Below are positions 54,397 through 62,879 of a stretch of DNA of 64,000 nucleotides, piece by piece. Source of the stretch: Syntrophus buswellii (GTDB taxonomy: Bacteria; Desulfobacterota; Syntrophia; Syntrophales; Syntrophaceae); the NCBI RefSeq assembly GCF_046097065.1, contig NZ_CP175563.1:1736001-1800000 (forward strand), given 5' to 3'. The translations under genes and the position numbers were made by a program. Every line of letters starts with the position of its first letter. Position 1 is the first letter of the stretch. A model generated the notes under the pieces. That model searched no databases. It was given only the letters and a program-made list of their open reading frames with translations, and was not told the origin of the DNA.

Positions 54397-55741
54397 CAAT
54401 AGCAAAGTAATGACTGAAATCCGGACGCTGCTCGGCCGGAAGGACTGGACCGGCGTGAGGATGTTGCTCCGCGACGCCCCCCCGCCTGACGTCGCGGATG
54501 TCCTCCTTGCGCTGGGCAAGCAGGAACGCGTCCTGCTCTTCCGCCTGCTGCCCAGGTCGCTGGCTTCCGATGCCTTCTCGTACCTGGAACCGTTCAAAAA
54601 GGATGAGCTGCTCAAGGACCTCTCTGATGAGGAAGCGCGGGAGCTTCTGGCCGACCTCTATCCCGACGATCTCGCCGAGTTTCTCGAGGAAATGCCGGGC
54701 ATGGCCACCCAGCGCCTCCTGAATCTCCTGGACCCGGACGACCGGAAAGACGCCCTGAATCTCCTCGGGTACCCGGAGAAAAGCGTGGGCAGGCTCATGA
54801 CCCCTTATTACGTGGCGGTCCGGCCTGAGTGGACGGTGGCGCAGGCCCTGGATCACATCCGGGAGAGGGGCCGGGACAGCGAGACCATCCATGTCATTCA
54901 TGTGGTGGACGCACGGTGGAGGCTCCTGGACACACTGAGCTTGAGGCGCTTCATCCTTGCCGGCCCCGATGACACGGTCGAGCGGATCATGGACCGTTCC
55001 TTCGTCAGCATCACCGCTTCCGAGGACCGCCAGGAGGCGGTCAGGCTGATTCAGCACTACGACCTCGTCACCCTGCCCGTGGTGGATTCCGGTGGGGTGC
55101 TCCTGGGCATCGTCACCGTGGACGACGTCCTCGACGTCGCCCAGAAGGAGGCCACCGAGGACATCCAGCTGTCGGCCGCTGTCAGCCCCCTGAAGATCAG
55201 CTACCGGGACTCCGGCTTGTGGACCCTGTTCAGCAGGAGGGTCGGGTGGCTGGCCGCCCTGGTGCTGGTGAACATGGCCTCCGGTGGTGTGATCGCCTAC
55301 CACGAAGACCTGCTCACGTCCTCCATCGCCTTGACCTTTTTCATTCCCCTGCTCATTGCCACCGGGGGCAATGCCGGATCCCAGTCCGCCACGCTCATGG
55401 TCCGGGCCATGGCCACGGGCGAAGTCAAGCCGGCCCAGTACACCTGGGCCGTTGGCAGGGAACTCGTGGTGGGCCTCATCCTGGGGCTCGCCCTGGGGCT
55501 GCTCAGCTGGATGCTCGGGTTCTACCGGGGCGGTGTCCAGATGGCCCTGGTCCTCTTCCTGGCTATGGCTTCCATCGTCGTGGTGACGAATATCATCGGC
55601 GCGGGTCTCCCCTTCATCCTCTATAGGCTGGGCATGGACCCCGCCGTGGCCAGCAGCCCCCTGGTCACGTCCGTGGCGGACGTGGTGGGTCTGATTATCT
55701 ACTTCTTCATCGCATCGAACCTTATGGGAATTCCCGGTTGA
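54389..55741 (+). CDS. mgtE: Magnesium transporter MgtE
   Basis: 450 residues from ATG 54389, with GGGAGGG at good spacing. The N-terminal MgtE_N superhelix (about 10-125: LLKDLSDEEARELLADLYPDDLAEFLEEM) is followed by two CBS domains (about 135-255: RLMTPYYVAV, VVDSGGVLLGIVTVDDVLDV). The C-terminal five-helix pore domain has TGGNAGSQSATLMVRAMATGE, the conserved Mg2+-channel segment. Family members import Mg2+ and are gated by cytosolic Mg2+ through the N and CBS domains. With the DUF2238 gene it forms a two-gene unit that looks richer in G+C than flanking DNA. Confidence 0.95.
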   Translation: MSDNSKVMTEIRTLLGRKDWTGVRMLLRDAPPPDVADVLLALGKQERVLLFRLLPRSLASDAFSYLEPFKKDELLKDLSDEEARELLADLYPDDLAEFLEEMPGMATQRLLNLLDPDDRKDALNLLGYPEKSVGRLMTPYYVAVRPEWTVAQALDHIRERGRDSETIHVIHVVDARWRLLDTLSLRRFILAGPDDTVERIMDRSFVSITASEDRQEAVRLIQHYDLVTLPVVDSGGVLLGIVTVDDVLDVAQKEATEDIQLSAAVSPLKISYRDSGLWTLFSRRVGWLAALVLVNMASGGVIAYHEDLLTSSIALTFFIPLLIATGGNAGSQSATLMVRAMATGEVKPAQYTWAVGRELVVGLILGLALGLLSWMLGFYRGGVQMALVLFLAMASIVVVTNIIGAGLPFILYRLGMDPAVASSPLVTSVADVVGLIIYFFIASNLMGIPG

Positions 55742-55952
55742 ACGCCTGCTGCGTCGTGCACCTTCGGGACGGATTTATCCCTTTATGCACACAATCACGG
55801 CCTTTCCTCCCTTTTCAGCCGCATCTTCGCGTGTGCATGGCCCCTTTTCTTGCCGATGTGCTCCCCGTTCTTTTTATCCGTGATCGTCGGCCAAATGCGG
55901 TTTTGTGTTTTCCAATCGCAGACGGCCGACAGATAATTTGAAAGGAAACCAG

Positions 55953-56444
55953 TTGAAGGAAAGAAAAAAATTGGTTAGATTAACTTTTTTCCAGGAAATT
56001 TCCACAGGAGAACTCATTAAGGTGCAGAATTCGACGCAACAGGAGGACCTCAGCCGTCTGACTCTCCTCGGCCGGGAGGCAAAACCGTCCAAAAGCCTTG
56101 AAACCTTCCCCAACCGCCATCCAGATCGGGACTATGTCGTTACCATGGAAACGGACGAATTTACCTGCGTCTGCCCCATGACGGGCCAGCCGGACTTTGC
56201 CCACCTCCAGATCCGGTATATCCCCGATGCCTCCATTCTGGAATCAAAATCCCTGAAGCTCTATCTCTGGTCGTACCGCAATGAAGGCATTTTTCACGAG
56301 CACGTCACCAATGTCATCCTGGAGGATCTGATTGCCGTGCTTTCGCCCCGATGGTGTAAAGTCACGGCACATTTCGGAGTGCGCGGCGGGATTTCCATAA
56401 CCGTGGAAGCTGAATACACCAAGCCGGGGGCTGCTCAACCATGA
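55953..56444 (+). CDS. queF: NADPH-dependent 7-cyano-7-deazaguanine reductase QueF
   Basis: About 163 residues; TTG 55953 is chosen because AAAGGA lies 6 bases upstream, but a GTG at 55905 or a TTG at 55971 are possible. The type I QueF core shows LETFPNRHPDRDYVV, catalytic Cys in FTCVCPMTGQPDFA, and the NADPH/substrate motif ESKSLKLYLWSYRNEGIFHE. It reduces preQ0 to preQ1 for queuosine in tRNA. No other queuosine gene is present. The stop overlaps the next start (ATGA). Confidence 0.93.
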   Translation: MKERKKLVRLTFFQEISTGELIKVQNSTQQEDLSRLTLLGREAKPSKSLETFPNRHPDRDYVVTMETDEFTCVCPMTGQPDFAHLQIRYIPDASILESKSLKLYLWSYRNEGIFHEHVTNVILEDLIAVLSPRWCKVTAHFGVRGGISITVEAEYTKPGAAQP

Positions 56445-57613
56445 TCGACGCCGAGCCCTCCACCCTGATTCCGGATTTCGATATCCCGATCGACCGCCGG
56501 GGGACCTCCTCGGAAAAATGGGACAGATACGAGGGACGGGATATTCTCCCCCTCTGGGTTGCCGACATGGATTTCCGCTCTCCCGAACCCGTCATAAAAG
56601 CCCTTCACCAGCGTGTTGACCACGGCGTGTTCGGCTATACCGACCCTCCCCGTGAACTCCTTGAAGTGGTCTGCACCATGCTTTTGGATCTTTACTCCTG
56701 GTCGGTCGAGCCGGACTGGATCGTCTGGCTGCCGGGCCTTGTCTCGGGACTCAACATCGCATGCCGGGCCGCCGGTCAAGAGGGTGATGAGATTCTCACG
56801 GCCGTTCCCGTTTACCCCCCCTTCCTAACGGCCCCGGGCCATGCAAACCGCCGGCTCGGGACGATCCCCATGATCTCGGATGGGAGCCGCTGGATCATGG
56901 ATCTCGATGCCCTCCGGGACAGGCTGACTCCCAGAACGTCGCTTTTTCTGCTCTGCAACCCTCACAATCCCTGCGGGAGGGCTTTTGAACCGGCGGAACT
57001 CTTTGAGCTGGCGGAGCGGTTTGCAGGGAACGACCGGATCATCTGCTCCGATGAGATTCACTGCGGCCTTGTGCTGGATTCGAGCATACGTCATGTGCCG
57101 ATTGCCGCTCTGAGCACGGAAATTGCGGAGCGGACCATCACCCTGATGGCGCCGAGCAAGACCTTCAATATCCCCGGCCTGGGCTGCTCATTTGCGGTGA
57201 TTTCCGATCCTCTGTTGAGGAAGCGCTTTCGCCGGGCCATGGCCGGCATCGTTCCACCCGTCAATCTTTTCGGATATGCAGCGGCTCTGGCCGCTTACCG
57301 GGACAGTTCGGTGTGGCACGCCGCTCTGCTGAAGTACCTCCGGACAAACAGCTCCCTGGTGGAGGAGACGATTTCCCGCCTTCCAGGCCTGTCCATGTCT
57401 TCCGTGGAGGCCACCTATCTGGCCTGGATAGATACCCGGAGCGCCGGGTTGAAGAATCCCGCCTCATTTTTCGAGAACGCCGGCGTGGGTCTTTCGTGCG
57501 GCAAATACTTCGGAGCCCCTGGATTCGTCCGGCTGAACTTCGGCTGCCCCCGAAGCATCCTCGGGGAAGCCCTGCGGCGAATGTCACAGGCAATGGAAGG
57601 CCTTAACGTTTGA
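56441..57613 (+). CDS. MalY/PatB-type PLP-dependent C-S lyase / aminotransferase
   Basis: 390 residues of the fold type I aminotransferase family, MalY/PatB branch. Features: PLWVADMDFRSPEPV and FGYTDPP near the N-terminus, LLCNPHNPCGRAF, SDEIHCGLVLD, the PLP Lys in MAPSKTFNIPGLGCSFAVI, and the C-terminal RLNFGCPRSILGEALRRM. Family members cleave cystathionine or act as aminotransferases. Translational overlap with queF suggests one transcript, though a functional link is not obvious. Confidence 0.9.
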   Translation: MIDAEPSTLIPDFDIPIDRRGTSSEKWDRYEGRDILPLWVADMDFRSPEPVIKALHQRVDHGVFGYTDPPRELLEVVCTMLLDLYSWSVEPDWIVWLPGLVSGLNIACRAAGQEGDEILTAVPVYPPFLTAPGHANRRLGTIPMISDGSRWIMDLDALRDRLTPRTSLFLLCNPHNPCGRAFEPAELFELAERFAGNDRIICSDEIHCGLVLDSSIRHVPIAALSTEIAERTITLMAPSKTFNIPGLGCSFAVISDPLLRKRFRRAMAGIVPPVNLFGYAAALAAYRDSSVWHAALLKYLRTNSSLVEETISRLPGLSMSSVEATYLAWIDTRSAGLKNPASFFENAGVGLSCGKYFGAPGFVRLNFGCPRSILGEALRRMSQAMEGLNV

Positions 57614-57679
57614 ACCGGACCCATAGATAGGGATTTCAAACCCGCCGCAGGCCCATCACATTTTGAAAGGGAGAGAGAC

Positions 57680-57931
57680 ATGACCTTACCAATCAGAATC
57701 TACACCCTCAGCACCTGCAGCCACTGCAAGGCCGCCAAGAATTTTCTCAATGAATGCGGCGTCTCTTACGACTGCATTGAAATGGACCTGCTGACCGGGG
57801 ATGACCGGATAGACCGCCTCAATGAAGTGTTCAAGTACAACCCCGCCCTGTCTTTCCCGACCATTCTCATTGGAGACGACATCATTGTCGGATTTCAGGA
57901 ACAGCGGTTAAGGGAGGCCCTTGGATTGTGA
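57680..57931 (+). CDS. Glutaredoxin-like protein
   Basis: 83 residues with an N-terminal thioredoxin-fold active site C-S-H-C in TLSTCSHCKAAKNFL, cis-Pro segment LSFPTILIGDDIIVGF, normal for glutaredoxin/NrdH-size proteins. The GGGAGAGAG upstream of ATG 57680 is a good ribosome-binding site. Its stop and the FTR gene start overlap by one base (TGATG), so this thiol protein is likely the partner reduced by the FTR-like subunit. Confidence 0.9.
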   Translation: MTLPIRIYTLSTCSHCKAAKNFLNECGVSYDCIEMDLLTGDDRIDRLNEVFKYNPALSFPTILIGDDIIVGFQEQRLREALGL

Positions 57932-58260
57932 TGGACAGCCGCACTCTTTATGATACATTGAAGAAGATCAATGAACCGAAGGGATATTTTTTCAACAAGG
58001 ATGAGCGGTGGGTTTTCGACCTGCTGGACAGTCTGCTGATCAACAAGGAACGCTACGGCTACATGTCCTGCCCCTGCCGCCTGGCGGCAAACGACCGTCA
58101 GAAGGATTCGGATATCATCTGCCCCTGCGCCTACCGGGAGCAGGACATCGCGGAATACGGAAGCTGCTACTGCAATCTTTACGTTTCCGGAAGCTGGAAC
58201 GAATCCGATGAACACCATCCTGTCGTACCGGAGAGAAGACCCCCGGAAAGGATGTTTTGA
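57931..58260 (+). CDS. Ferredoxin:thioredoxin reductase catalytic chain-like protein
   Basis: 109 residues. Three C-x-C pairs: SCPCRLA, ICPCAYR and SCYCNLY, spaced x14 and x12, against x16 and x8 in cyanobacterial FTR. In plant and cyanobacterial FTR these cysteines hold a 4Fe-4S cluster next to a redox disulfide. Ferredoxin electrons are passed to a thioredoxin or, here, presumably the glutaredoxin-like protein. No variable chain is encoded nearby, consistent with anaerobic FTR homologues. The C-terminal tail past residue 95 is Pro/Arg-rich. Confidence 0.88.
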   Translation: MDSRTLYDTLKKINEPKGYFFNKDERWVFDLLDSLLINKERYGYMSCPCRLAANDRQKDSDIICPCAYREQDIAEYGSCYCNLYVSGSWNESDEHHPVVPERRPPERMF

Positions 58261-58306
58261 CCTTGTCACGATGGAAATCAGGAAGCCGGATACAGAAGGA
58301 AAATTC

Positions 58307-59863
58307 ATGAATGGCGCTGAGGTCCTTGTTCAGACCGCGGTCCGGGCAGGGGTGGACGTCTGTTTCGCCAACGCGGGCACGACGGAAATTCATGTTGTCA
58401 AAGCCATGGAGAAGATCCCCGGGATCCGTCCAAGGCTCTGCCTTTTTGAAGGCGGGTGCAGCGGCGCTGCCGACGGTTACGCCCGGATGATGGGGAAGCC
58501 CGCCATGACTCTGCTTCACCTGGGGCCGGGATTCGCCAACGCCGTCGCCAATTTTCACAACGCCCGCCGCGCGGGAACGCCCATATTCAATGTGATCGGG
58601 GACCATGCGACCTGGCACCGTCCCTCGGATCCGCTCCTCAACATGGACCTGGAGAGCCTGGTGGGCACCGTCTCCGGATGGACGAGAACCTGCGACTCCG
58701 TCTTCAGGATCTCTTCCAATGCGGCTGCAGGCATTTCTGCGGCCCTCTCCGGTCGGATCGCCACTCTGATCCTTCCCAGTGATTGTTCGTGGACTGAGGT
58801 CATGTCTCCACAGATTGCCACCGCCGGCTTCAGCTTCGATCCCGTCGAAAAGACATCCATTGACGAGGCGGCTCAGCTTCTGCTCTCGTCGTTCCGTACG
58901 GCCCTTTTTCTGGGGGGTAGGGCGCTTCAAAAAGCGGGGCTTCAAGCTGCCGTCCGCGTTGCCGACTCTGCCGGCTGTGACCTCCTCACCGATGTGTTTC
59001 CGCCCAGGATGGAACGGGGGGCCGGTTACCCTGTCGTTAAAAAGATTCCCTATTTCCCGGAAGCGGCATCGGAGCTGCTGTCCGGCTATGACGCCCTGGT
59101 CTTTGCGGGAGCCAGGGAACCCGTGGCCTTTTTCGGCTACCAGGACATGCCCGGCTGCCTGCTTTCTCCCGGCCAGAGGCGGGTTCACATCGGCACCGGG
59201 AACCAGGATGAAGTCGAAGCGCTCGAATGCCTTGCAGATGCCCTGAATGCCCAGCCTTCTCCGGTTCCGGATTCTCCGCTCATCGCTTCTTACAGCTGTC
59301 CGCCCCTTCCAGGAGGGCGCCTGACGGCAGAAACGGTCTGCCAGGCCCTGGCCGCCCTGCAACCGGAAAACGCCATTGTCGTCGATGAATCTCTGACCTC
59401 CGGGTTCGTTTACTATGCCATGTCCGCAGGTGTGGCGCCTTTCACCCTTCTCACCCTGACCGGCGGTGCCATCGGCCAGGGAATCCCCAGCGCCACCGGA
59501 GCCGCCATTGCCTGCCCGGAGCGCCCCGTCATCGATTTTCAGGCAGACGGCAGCGCCCTGTATACCCTTCAGTCCCTCTGGAACCAGGCAAGGGAAAATC
59601 TCAATGTCACAACGCTGATCTGCTCCAACCGGAGCTACAACATCATCCGGGCGGAAATGAAGCGGGCCGGCTTTTCTCCTACCGGCCCGGTTTCGGATTG
59701 CCTGGTGAATCTCGATCATCCCGAGATCAACTGGGTCCGCCTCGGGCAGGGATTCGGCGTCCCTTCCATGTCGGCCTTTACCGTGGAAGAGCTTGCCGAC
59801 GGCTTCTCCCGCGCCCTTGAAGAGCCGGGTCCGCACCTGATCGAACTTGTTTTACAGGCCTGA
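58307..59863 (+). CDS. Thiamin-diphosphate-dependent enzyme, acetolactate synthase-like
   Basis: 518 residues from ATG 58307 (AAGGA 7 bases upstream). The N-terminal PYR domain begins NGAEVLVQTAVRAGVDVCFANAGTTEIHVV with catalytic Glu in LCLFEGGCSGAADGYARMMG. A central domain and the C-terminal PP domain follow, with the ThDP/Mg motif in FQADGSALYTLQSLW...NRSYN. It belongs to the group annotated as acetolactate-synthase or benzoylformate-decarboxylase-like large subunit. No small regulatory subunit follows, so it is probably not the branched-chain ALS. It follows the FTR gene by 46 bases. Confidence 0.86.
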   Translation: MNGAEVLVQTAVRAGVDVCFANAGTTEIHVVKAMEKIPGIRPRLCLFEGGCSGAADGYARMMGKPAMTLLHLGPGFANAVANFHNARRAGTPIFNVIGDHATWHRPSDPLLNMDLESLVGTVSGWTRTCDSVFRISSNAAAGISAALSGRIATLILPSDCSWTEVMSPQIATAGFSFDPVEKTSIDEAAQLLLSSFRTALFLGGRALQKAGLQAAVRVADSAGCDLLTDVFPPRMERGAGYPVVKKIPYFPEAASELLSGYDALVFAGAREPVAFFGYQDMPGCLLSPGQRRVHIGTGNQDEVEALECLADALNAQPSPVPDSPLIASYSCPPLPGGRLTAETVCQALAALQPENAIVVDESLTSGFVYYAMSAGVAPFTLLTLTGGAIGQGIPSATGAAIACPERPVIDFQADGSALYTLQSLWNQARENLNVTTLICSNRSYNIIRAEMKRAGFSPTGPVSDCLVNLDHPEINWVRLGQGFGVPSMSAFTVEELADGFSRALEEPGPHLIELVLQA

Positions 59864-59932
59864 CCTTCAGGGTTTTTTTCACTGAGAAAGCCGCATTACG
59901 ATAGGAGGAATTTTAAAGGACATAGATGATCC

Positions 59933-60211
59933 ATGAATGAGAGAATCTTCGTACACCCCATTTACTCCAAGCCGAACGTCGAGTATCCCTGCCGTTGGAT
60001 CTACAAGGTCATCGGAAGGGATCGTGAACAGATCGTCCTGGCCATTGAGGAAGTCATGCAGCAGCGTCCCTGCGAGATACGCTATTCCAGAAGTAGTTCA
60101 AAAGGAAAGTACCACAGCTTCTCCCTGGAAATAACCCTTCAGAGCGACGACCAGCGCCTGTCCATTTATGAATCGCTGATGAAGCACCCTGCCGTCAGGA
60201 TTGTCCTGTAA
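59933..60211 (+). CDS. DUF493 (YbeD-like) family protein
   Basis: 92 residues, the length of the DUF493/YbeD family. It shows the PCRWIYKVIGRD start, then SSSKGKYHSFSLEITLQSDDQRLSIYESL. The fold resembles ACT/ferredoxin domains. In E. coli ybeD lies near lipoate genes; no such link is visible here. It is followed after 5 bases by the unknown 173-residue gene, suggesting an operon. Confidence 0.86.
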   Translation: MNERIFVHPIYSKPNVEYPCRWIYKVIGRDREQIVLAIEEVMQQRPCEIRYSRSSSKGKYHSFSLEITLQSDDQRLSIYESLMKHPAVRIVL

Positions 60212-60216
60212 TCTCA

Positions 60217-60738
60217 ATGGTCCCTGAAAAACATATCCTTACCAGAGAACTGCAGTCCAGCCAGAACGGAACGGCTATCCAGGCGGCACTTCAGGCGCAG
60301 ACCCGGAAGCTCCGGTCGGAAGGCGAACTCGCCGTTCCGGTGCTTGCCGTCAATTCCCTTCTGGCCCAGGCGCTGAAAGCGGCGGAAAAGCGCGGTCATC
60401 TTCGCATCGGCCTTCAAGCCGCCGGGGAAAAGCTTGCCAGGGAACGGAAAGGCCTGCTGAAAATGGTGAGGGAGCAGGGCCTTGCCGTGGGAGAGCGTAT
60501 TTCCCGATTGATCCTCGTTTCCAATGACGGAACGGAGCGGTTTTACCGGAGTGTTGAGTGGCTGGCCAAAGATCACCGATCGCGGCTGCTGGTTTGCCTG
60601 CTGGACGTACCCGGTCTTGAAATCGGCAATATCCTTTTCGGGGAGGAAAGAAACATCAAACTCCTCCTGATCGATCACAAGGATAGCGTGTCGCTTTTTT
60701 TTCACACCTTGATTTCTGAAAGACAAACAGGAGAATAA
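60217..60738 (+). CDS. Conserved-looking protein of unknown function
   Basis: 173 residues; I do not recognise a family. The first ~110 are alpha-helical and Ala/Leu/Lys-rich, the last ~60 are predicted to be alternating strands and helices (RLLVCLLDVPGLEIGNILFGEERNIKLLLIDH). It lies 5 bases after the DUF493 stop and 1 base before the methyltransferase gene, so it is probably co-expressed with both. No signal peptide or membrane helix. Confidence 0.7.
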   Translation: MVPEKHILTRELQSSQNGTAIQAALQAQTRKLRSEGELAVPVLAVNSLLAQALKAAEKRGHLRIGLQAAGEKLARERKGLLKMVREQGLAVGERISRLILVSNDGTERFYRSVEWLAKDHRSRLLVCLLDVPGLEIGNILFGEERNIKLLLIDHKDSVSLFFHTLISERQTGE

Positions 60739-60739
60739 G

Positions 60740-61681
60740 ATGCCCTATACGATCAATACAACGGCAGAGTATCACCGTGGGAAGCTTGAAACCCTCGGCT
60801 GGGAACTCACGGTGAGCAATGCCCTTCATCCTGAGAACAGCCCCTGCAGAACGATTCTCAAAGCCCCCTCTTCCTATGGGCGGCATCTTTATACGTATCT
60901 CCAGTCGGTGCTTCCAAATCCGGATTTCGTTTCTGTTCTTGAGATTGGAGGGGGCTACGGCTATCTCATGCGGGATTTTCTTGACTGCAAGCCGGATCTT
61001 AAGCCCCTCATGCTGGACATCTCTCCCGTGCTGCTGCAGAAGCAGAGGGACACGCTGAAGGATTTTGATGTGATCTACCGGCTGGGCGATTTCCTGGAGA
61101 CCGACGATGCTCTCCTCAAGGGCGTTGAATTGGTCCTGATGAATGAAATCCTGGGAGATTTTCCGACCGCGGTGGATGTGCCCCGAGACATTCTCCAACA
61201 CGATCTTTCCCCTCAGGCGCTGGACAACGCCCTGAAGCGGATTCGACGGCTCTTTGATTCCTACTCCCTTGGGACTCCCCAAACCGTGACGTTTCACTTC
61301 AATCTCGGCGCCATCGAGGCCGTGGAAAAACTGTGCAGAGCCGGAGTTCCAGCTATTTTTCTCGGGGAGCACAGCTGCGAGGCCTCCATCCCGGAGCATT
61401 TCGCCCGCTTCATCCGTGTCGAAGCATCAGACAGCCCGCAGCGGATCGCCCTCAAAGGACACGATGAATACACTATCAAAATGTCTCACCTCCAGAAAGT
61501 GGCGGAATCCTATCATTACCGGATCCTTCGCGGCCCTTTCGCCGACTTTCTGGACGTCAGCTATTCCGACTCCCTGCTGGCCCTTTTGACAAATCAGGAG
61601 GAAGCCGATGACCGAGACGAGATCTTGATACATTTCCTCGGGGATCTGTTCCAGTATGAATACCTGATCCTTTTGCGGTAG
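60740..61681 (+). CDS. Class I SAM-dependent methyltransferase-like protein
   Basis: 313 residues. Motif I VSVLEIGGGYGYLMRDFL, MLDISPVLLQKQRD as motif II-like, and VELVLMNEILGDFPTAVDVP in the post-I position, which resembles MidA/NDUFAF7-type methyltransferases (NEI/FxDxxP). The substrate is unknown; related mitochondrial enzymes modify respiratory complex I. It directly follows the 173-residue gene with AGGAG upstream. Confidence 0.78.
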   Translation: MPYTINTTAEYHRGKLETLGWELTVSNALHPENSPCRTILKAPSSYGRHLYTYLQSVLPNPDFVSVLEIGGGYGYLMRDFLDCKPDLKPLMLDISPVLLQKQRDTLKDFDVIYRLGDFLETDDALLKGVELVLMNEILGDFPTAVDVPRDILQHDLSPQALDNALKRIRRLFDSYSLGTPQTVTFHFNLGAIEAVEKLCRAGVPAIFLGEHSCEASIPEHFARFIRVEASDSPQRIALKGHDEYTIKMSHLQKVAESYHYRILRGPFADFLDVSYSDSLLALLTNQEEADDRDEILIHFLGDLFQYEYLILLR

Positions 61682-61738
61682 AAAAGGCACGACGGTTCTC
61701 TGTTCCGCAATCTTCGAACCCGGGAGGGGATGGAGAGG

Positions 61739-62725
61739 ATGAATCGCACCATGAATCGGATCTGGCGCCTTTGCTGGAAGGACCTGCCACTCATCAATTT
61801 TCTGTTTCTGGCGGTGTCTGTATCATCGGCGGTACGCCTCAATCTGTCGCCGCCACGGGATGATCTCTATTGGACATTTGTTTTTCCCCTGGCGGTTACT
61901 GCTGCCCTCTGCCTGGCCCGTTTCCGGAACGTCGATCATCTCGAACGGGCCTTCATCCTGACGATTCTTCTTGGGACCTCGTTCATCCTCGCCGCTATGT
62001 ACTTCGCAGCCAAACCCAAACCAATGACGACCGACGAGTTGCTCTGCCGCTATGAGTTCAGCGCCCTTGCCAATGCCGCTTTGATCGGAGTGCACGTCTG
62101 GCGGCGAAGCGGCAGACTGGCGGCCCTTTTCTTCGGGCCGGTCGCCGCATACGGAGCCGTTCTCGAAAATGGAGGCATTTTGCTCGGGTATTTTACCGAA
62201 GTGGGCTACTCGATGTATCTCCGGCCCTTTCCGGCGCCGCTGGCCACCATGGCCGGCTGGATCACGGTATTCTATCTGGTGATGTCCCTTACGTGGGAAT
62301 TTCGTCTCTGCATCCCATGGCTGGCCCGCTCGGCCATCGGCTCGGCTCTCGTGGCTACAGCCTGCGCACTCTGCATGGATTTCCAGCTCGATCCCCTGGC
62401 AACAGCGGCCGGATTCTGGCAATGGAACCACCTTTTGACGCTCCGCCTGCTCGGCGTGCCTTTGCTCAATTTTGTCGCCTGGGCAAGCGCCGTCTTTCCC
62501 TTTTCGCTCATGATCCTCAGTCTGCAGACGCGGCAATCCATCGAGCCGGAAGTTTTGGGGTGCGCCGAAAACCTGAAGAGGGTCTGGCGGCGTATTCCGC
62601 TCGCCCTGGCGGCTTCTGCGGTTCTCTTCTTCGCCTCAATGGCCGTTTTCGAGGGCGGATTCTCCGGACCAACCTTTGCCGTCCTGGAGAACACGCTGCG
62701 AAACTACGGATGCGCACTTAATTAG
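61739..62725 (+). CDS. Carotenoid biosynthesis protein, CruF-like (DUF422)
   Basis: 328 residues, seven to eight membrane helices. The diagnostic stretches are ENGGILLGYFTEVGYSMYL, AWITVFYLVMSLTWEF-type and MDFQLDPLATAAGFWQW, as in DUF422/CruF carotenoid 1',2'-hydratases and related C30-C50 enzymes. ATG 61739 is favoured because a GGGAGG lies 11 bases upstream; ATG 61730 directly abuts it. No other carotenoid gene is present in the window, so the substrate is unknown. It ends near the tRNA promoter. Confidence 0.78.
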   Translation: MNRTMNRIWRLCWKDLPLINFLFLAVSVSSAVRLNLSPPRDDLYWTFVFPLAVTAALCLARFRNVDHLERAFILTILLGTSFILAAMYFAAKPKPMTTDELLCRYEFSALANAALIGVHVWRRSGRLAALFFGPVAAYGAVLENGGILLGYFTEVGYSMYLRPFPAPLATMAGWITVFYLVMSLTWEFRLCIPWLARSAIGSALVATACALCMDFQLDPLATAAGFWQWNHLLTLRLLGVPLLNFVAWASAVFPFSLMILSLQTRQSIEPEVLGCAENLKRVWRRIPLALAASAVLFFASMAVFEGGFSGPTFAVLENTLRNYGCALN

Positions 62726-62729
62726 GATA

Positions 62730-62758
62730 TTGACAAAACATTGGAATCAGTATATCAG
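62730..62758 (+). promoter_or_regulatory. Predicted promoter for the CAT-anticodon tRNA
   Basis: TTGACA (62730-62735) and TATCAG (62753-62758) with a 17-base spacer. Between it and the tRNA a perfect 7-base hairpin (GTTTGCG/CGCAAAC, 62773-62789) with a 3-base loop may sit in the leader. Confidence 0.55.
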
Positions 62759-62803
62759 CCTACTTCTGTGTTGTTTGCGTGCCGCAAACGGACTTCGAGG
62801 CGC

Positions 62804-62879
62804 GGGCCCATAGCTCAATTGGAAGAGCCACCGGCTCATAACCGGTAGGTCCCTGGTTCGAACCCAGGTGGGCCCACCA
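62804..62879 (+). tRNA. tRNA with CAT anticodon (elongator Met or Ile2)
   Basis: 76 bases including encoded CCA. Acceptor GGGCCCA/TGGGCCC, anticodon stem ACCGG/CCGGT with loop CTCATAA. The loop is shared by elongator tRNA-Met and tRNA-Ile2 (a TilS substrate after lysidinylation); sequence alone does not decide which. It is not the initiator type, since the first acceptor pair is matched and the anticodon stem lacks three G-C pairs in the initiator order. Confidence 0.9.

Noticed and set aside
54353..55303. A 316-codon minus-strand frame (and 53698-54615)
   Set aside because: Antisense shadows of mgtE and the DUF2238 gene; the translation is His/Gln/Asp-rich without any family.
58115..59836. 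A 573-codon open frame on the minus strand
   Set aside because: It mirrors the ThDP enzyme gene. High G+C third positions create long antisense frames, and the plus-strand frame has clear family motifs.
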